Source: Acholoe squamosa | Taxonomy: Eukaryota; Annelida; Polychaeta; Phyllodocida; Polynoidae | Reading direction: 5' to 3' | Assembly: GCA_949317995.1 (NCBI GenBank) | Contig: OX439047.1 | Location: forward strand, 32,216,950 to 32,280,949 | DNA: 64,000 bases | Shown: positions 60,384-64,000 of the stretch, piece after piece | Layout: the number at the start of each line of letters is the position of its first letter | Numbering within the stretch: position 1 is the first letter of the stretch | Made by a program: the position numbers and the translations under genes | The notes under the pieces: generated by a model | What the model saw: only the letters and a program-made list of their open reading frames with translations | Told to the model about the DNA's origin: nothing | The model's database searches: none

Positions 60384-62520
60384 GTTCTTTTGGTGACTGG
60401 CATTTTGGATTGGTACTAACAGTGATATTGATTTGATGGATGTTGTTGTGACATTTCATAACTGAATTTCCTAATCCTGCTTCCTGTCCACATAAAAGAC
60501 ATTTCCAGATCACACAAAACTGCGGACAACTCCTTCCAAACTGGCAAATTGATTTGGAATTGTGTGTCCACCTATCCAGCTGTTTGGTGGGGTCAGTCTT
60601 TTTTGTTGATTGACAAATATTACGTCCATTCTGTTTTTATAAGACGCAGGGGTTAAAAAGCAATCTCGCGGATTGTCACGTGGTACGAGAACTGATCAAT
60701 ACTGGTGCTTCCTAGCGGGATGATGTAAAATAGCCCAGAAGTTGATTGATAGAATCGTGGGTTACAGAATGATAGGGGCCAGATGAAAAGCCAATCATTG
60801 AGATTAATCCTCAAGATAAGCATGTTAGGTTTGTGGGAATTTTCCTCTCTATTTGTTTTCATGCATGGAGGTTTGTAATTGGCCCCAAATACTTTTTTGT
60901 ATATTTCTGAATACATGTATTATGTGAGGAAATAGGTGCTCTAGACATTGATTATACACATTACATCGATCTTTCTTCAAAATGGGTAACTTACTACCTG
61001 AAAAGTTTCGGCTTTCTTGCAATAACATTTTATCATCTTGTGTTTTCAGAATGCAGTTCTTTTGGTGACTGGCATTTTGGATTGGTACTAACAGTGATAT
61101 TTATTTGATGGATTTGTTGTGACATTTCATAACTGCATTTCCTAATCCTGCTTCCCGTCCACATAAAAGACATTTCCAGATCACACAAAACTGCGGACAA
61201 CTCCTTCCAAACTGGCAAATTGATTTGGAATTGTGTGTCTGCCTATCCAGCTGTTTGGTGGGGTCAGTTTTTTTTTTATTGACAAATATTACATCCATTC
61301 TGTTTTTATAAGATGCAGGGGTTAAAAAGCAATCTCGCGGATTGTCACATGGTACGAGAACTGATCAATACAGGTGCCTCCTAGCAGGATGATGTAAAAT
61401 AGCTCAGAAGTCGATTGATGGAAGCTTGGGTTACAGAATGATATAAGCCAATCATTGAGATTAATCCTCAAGATAAGCATGTTAGGTTTGTGTGAGTTGA
61501 GGGTCATGTTTCAGTGTCTATTATAGTTATTATTTGTACCGAGAAGTCATTTGTTAGGATAACCAATGATGAACAGATTTCGTTGTTTCCTCTAGTAAGG
61601 AATAATGTAATTGATAGTTACAATGAGATATTATATGGTATATAAAATCTCCTGTATGAATGGCATTTATCACATCGGTAGGTTAATCTAACTGGTAATG
61701 TTTGAATTACAAGTGGCTTCGATAGTGATTCAAATTAACAAGGAAAGCAGCTCTGAGAGGAATGATAGCTATATTGGGGTTTGTGCAGTACATGTTATTT
61801 CCATAGGGAATTCTGCCAACATGGCCAGCATAGCCTCACAAGGATATCCATTGTGCTGTCTACATAACCAGCTGCAGCCCCACACATTACCAACAGTTAC
61901 CGCAATTGGTATGTGTTGCTTCTATGGACGGATTGAGCATCTGAGGAGCCCCAGAGAAGAAAATAATATGTTAAAACCTCCCCATACTCAGTCGTATAAA
62001 GAAGTAGGCCATTGCAAAACCATATTATGGTTTTGCATACAATTAAATGTTCAATTCTTTATATTTGAATATTCAGAATACCAATTATATCAATTGGGGA
62101 TGGATTACACTTATGAATTGTAGCCTGATTCAATCATATATAAGAGCCACGGTGCCACTATCATACCATGACAGGCACGTATGTTAGCCTTTGGTTGACA
62201 CCTATCAGCAGTGAGTGATATATTGGGTTGATAACTGAAAATAGATGACTACTGCCACACGAGTCTGTTTCGGCCTGAAGGCATTTTGAAGTGGTCCTGC
62301 GTTTGTGACTAGATCTACTTTGTGTATTTCTGAATACATGTATTATGTGAGGAAATAGGTGCTCTAGACTTTGATTATACACATTACATCGATCTGCCTT
62401 CAAAATGTGTTTTCAGAATGCAGTTCCTTTGGTGACTGGCATTTTGCATTGGAACTAACAGTGATATTGATTTGATGGATGTTGTTGTGACATTTCATAA
62501 CTGCATTTCCTAATCCTGCT
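60384..62520 (+). repeat. Diverged triplicated repeat
   Basis: Segment A (60384-60838) recurs as B (61056-61497), offset 672 bp, and partly as C (62423-62520). All start GTTCTTTTGGTGACTGGC or close. The spacer ending GTGTTTTCAGAATGCA precedes B (60903-61055) and C (62325-62422). The minus-strand frames in A and B share ILRINLNDWL and YHVTIREIAF, but both are short and derive from the repeat. Confidence 0.75.
61698..62123 (+). CDS. Unidentified 141-codon ORF
   Basis: ATG-to-TAG frame between repeat copies B and C. Cys- and His-containing middle (GYPLCCLHNQLQPHTLP) and an acidic Tyr-rich end. No signal peptide, domain or splice context recognised, and codon use is not distinctive. It may be chance or a remnant of the unknown repeat around it. 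Confidence 0.15.
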   Translation: MFELQVASIVIQINKESSSERNDSYIGVCAVHVISIGNSANMASIASQGYPLCCLHNQLQPHTLPTVTAIGMCCFYGRIEHLRSPREENNMLKPPHTQSYKEVGHCKTILWFCIQLNVQFFIFEYSEYQLYQLGMDYTYEL

Positions 62521-62529
62521 TGCGGCAAC

Positions 62530-64000
62530 TCTTGCTACCTTTAACTTAAATCGATATGTCATTCTATAATGGCCATCTGGTATATCGAGTGTAAACCTTT
62601 GGGTGATACCATTATCCTTACAATGCTGGAGTCATATATTATATCGTACAACCTTATGAGAGCGCTTACCAGGTCTAAGTCCAAGCTACTAGTGTGACAG
62701 GCAGATGTGTCTTATCTCTTTGTGATGATATGGGCAAGTATAAATTCATAGGTGTTTATCTCCCATCTTATAACCCTGATCCAAAAAGAGGTTTTCCCCT
62801 TACTATCATCCCTTAGAGTAATGAGGGCTATATGTAGAATGACCATAAGTATCAAGGATAAGAACTACAAATCCACAGTGAGAGGGAGGGAAATATCTGG
62901 ATTACCTCTCTTGCAGACTTAAACGCCAACATCTGAACAGTAATAATGAAGCAGATTGTCAGTATTTCTAGTAGCTTGTTGTCCTATTGATATACCCCTG
63001 GGTATTACATTACCTGTCACCATGTCTCTCCATTGAAGGATCTGAACCTTATTACCTGCACTATGCATCACAAAGACTTGTTACAATGTGGTCTGTTGTC
63101 TCACACAATGAGGTTGCCACTCTATAGGTTTATACATTATTAAAGCCCCACCCCTCCCCATCTTACATAGCCTGAGAGCTGCACATGTAGGATATATCAG
63201 GTTCCATCAGTGCATCTCCAGTAGGATAATACCGTATAGTTACTAGTGGGTTTCCTAATGGAGAGGCTAGTGAAAATGCCCCACAACAAATGCCACTAGT
63301 TTAGACATAATTGGTTTCATTTGGTGACTACTATTTATTCTAGAGGTCCGAGGATTTTATTTGATTCAACTTCCCTAAATTGCCTTGTGTAAATTACACT
63401 GAACTACAATATAATGATTGTACAACTTTACAAGTTCCAACATTTATATTGTATTTAGTGCAGCTCGGGCTTTGATGCAAGTATACGGTAAGGATGTGGG
63501 GACAGATATTAATCGATGCTGGTGGAAGGACCTGTCATGTAGTATATAGATGTGAGATGCTCCAACAACCTTCATGAGTAGCTCAGAGTCTCTGAGAGCA
63601 GCTCACCACCCAAGATGATAAAATGGAGGAGAAGCATCTAGTACAATACAGAATATTGTTGAGTATAAAGTAGCAGTGGGCCCATCGGAGTGGGACATAT
63701 GCAAAGCCCTCTTAAAGAGTAAGTTAGCTAGGAAGGCAAGAATATGTTGGTACCTGGTCACACCCAAGGCATGGCCTCATACAATTTTATGGACAGAATC
63801 CTATTTCAGGAACCCAGTATTGATTGTATGTAAATCATGATGAGATATCATAAAGCCCCATTTGCCACCCCTTGTCTACATGCAGCAGCTTGGTGGGTAT
63901 CGGTTCAGTCCCGGCCCCTGGGAAATCAGAATGCTATCCTGTACAGGCTACCATGATTAATGAATAGCCAAAAACTGCTGAAAGGAAAAACCATGTCGTA
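62530..64000. other. Intergenic, nothing recognised
   Basis: AT-rich sequence with no long frame, RNA gene or structured repeat identified. Confidence 0.45.

Overview
The window looks like a gene-poor stretch of nuclear DNA from an invertebrate animal. It has AT-rich intergenic DNA, GT-AG introns of up to 3.3 kb, many microsatellites, tRNA-derived SINE-like pieces, MITE-like inverted-repeat elements, an LTR retroelement and foldback elements with 15-bp subrepeats. The foldback structure resembles the sea urchin TU family, so a marine deuterostome (echinoderm, hemichordate or cephalochordate) is a reasonable guess, but the sequence alone does not settle the phylum.

Three protein genes are supported. 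(1) A two-exon BTB-BACK-Kelch (KLHL-type) Cul3 adaptor gene on the + strand, 14172-16355, reconstructed as 586 aa. (2) A four-exon universal stress protein on the - strand, 26257 down to 19000, reconstructed exactly in phase as 136 aa with a complete ATP-binding motif. (3) The first coding exon of a FrnE/DsbA-like thioredoxin-fold oxidoreductase on the + strand, 49204-49436. In this exon a TGA codon (49279-49281) sits exactly where the family has the first cysteine of its CPWC active site, giving U-P-W-C if TGA encodes selenocysteine. This is the most interesting object in the window. The later exons and a SECIS element were not found. A few weaker exon-like pieces (23571-23673 +, 30043-30350 +, 33716-33783 -, 44250-44843 +) have open frames with splice signals or good start contexts but no recognisable family.

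Layout: 1-13.9 kb is intergenic, with minisatellites, two full foldback elements (6030-6718, 10078-10776) and several MITEs. 14-16.7 kb holds the KLHL gene. 19-26.3 kb holds the USP gene, whose introns contain MITEs and a possible exon of another gene. 27-35 kb holds a large inverted-repeat DNA element (27.7-29.1 kb), palindromes and orphan exon-like ORFs. 35-44 kb is a 1.2-kb tandem duplication whose first unit was split by a 6.4-kb non-autonomous LTR element. 44-53 kb has a long orphan ORF, a LINE/SINE 3' tail, a 288-bp tandem duplication and the FrnE exon. 53-59 kb has tRNA-like SINE heads and a nearly identical 2.3-kb tandem duplication. 59.5-62.5 kb holds a nested palindrome and a triplicated repeat.

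The genes share no obvious pathway and are not co-organised. All functional statements rest on recognised motifs and exon phases; nothing was searched or aligned by program.
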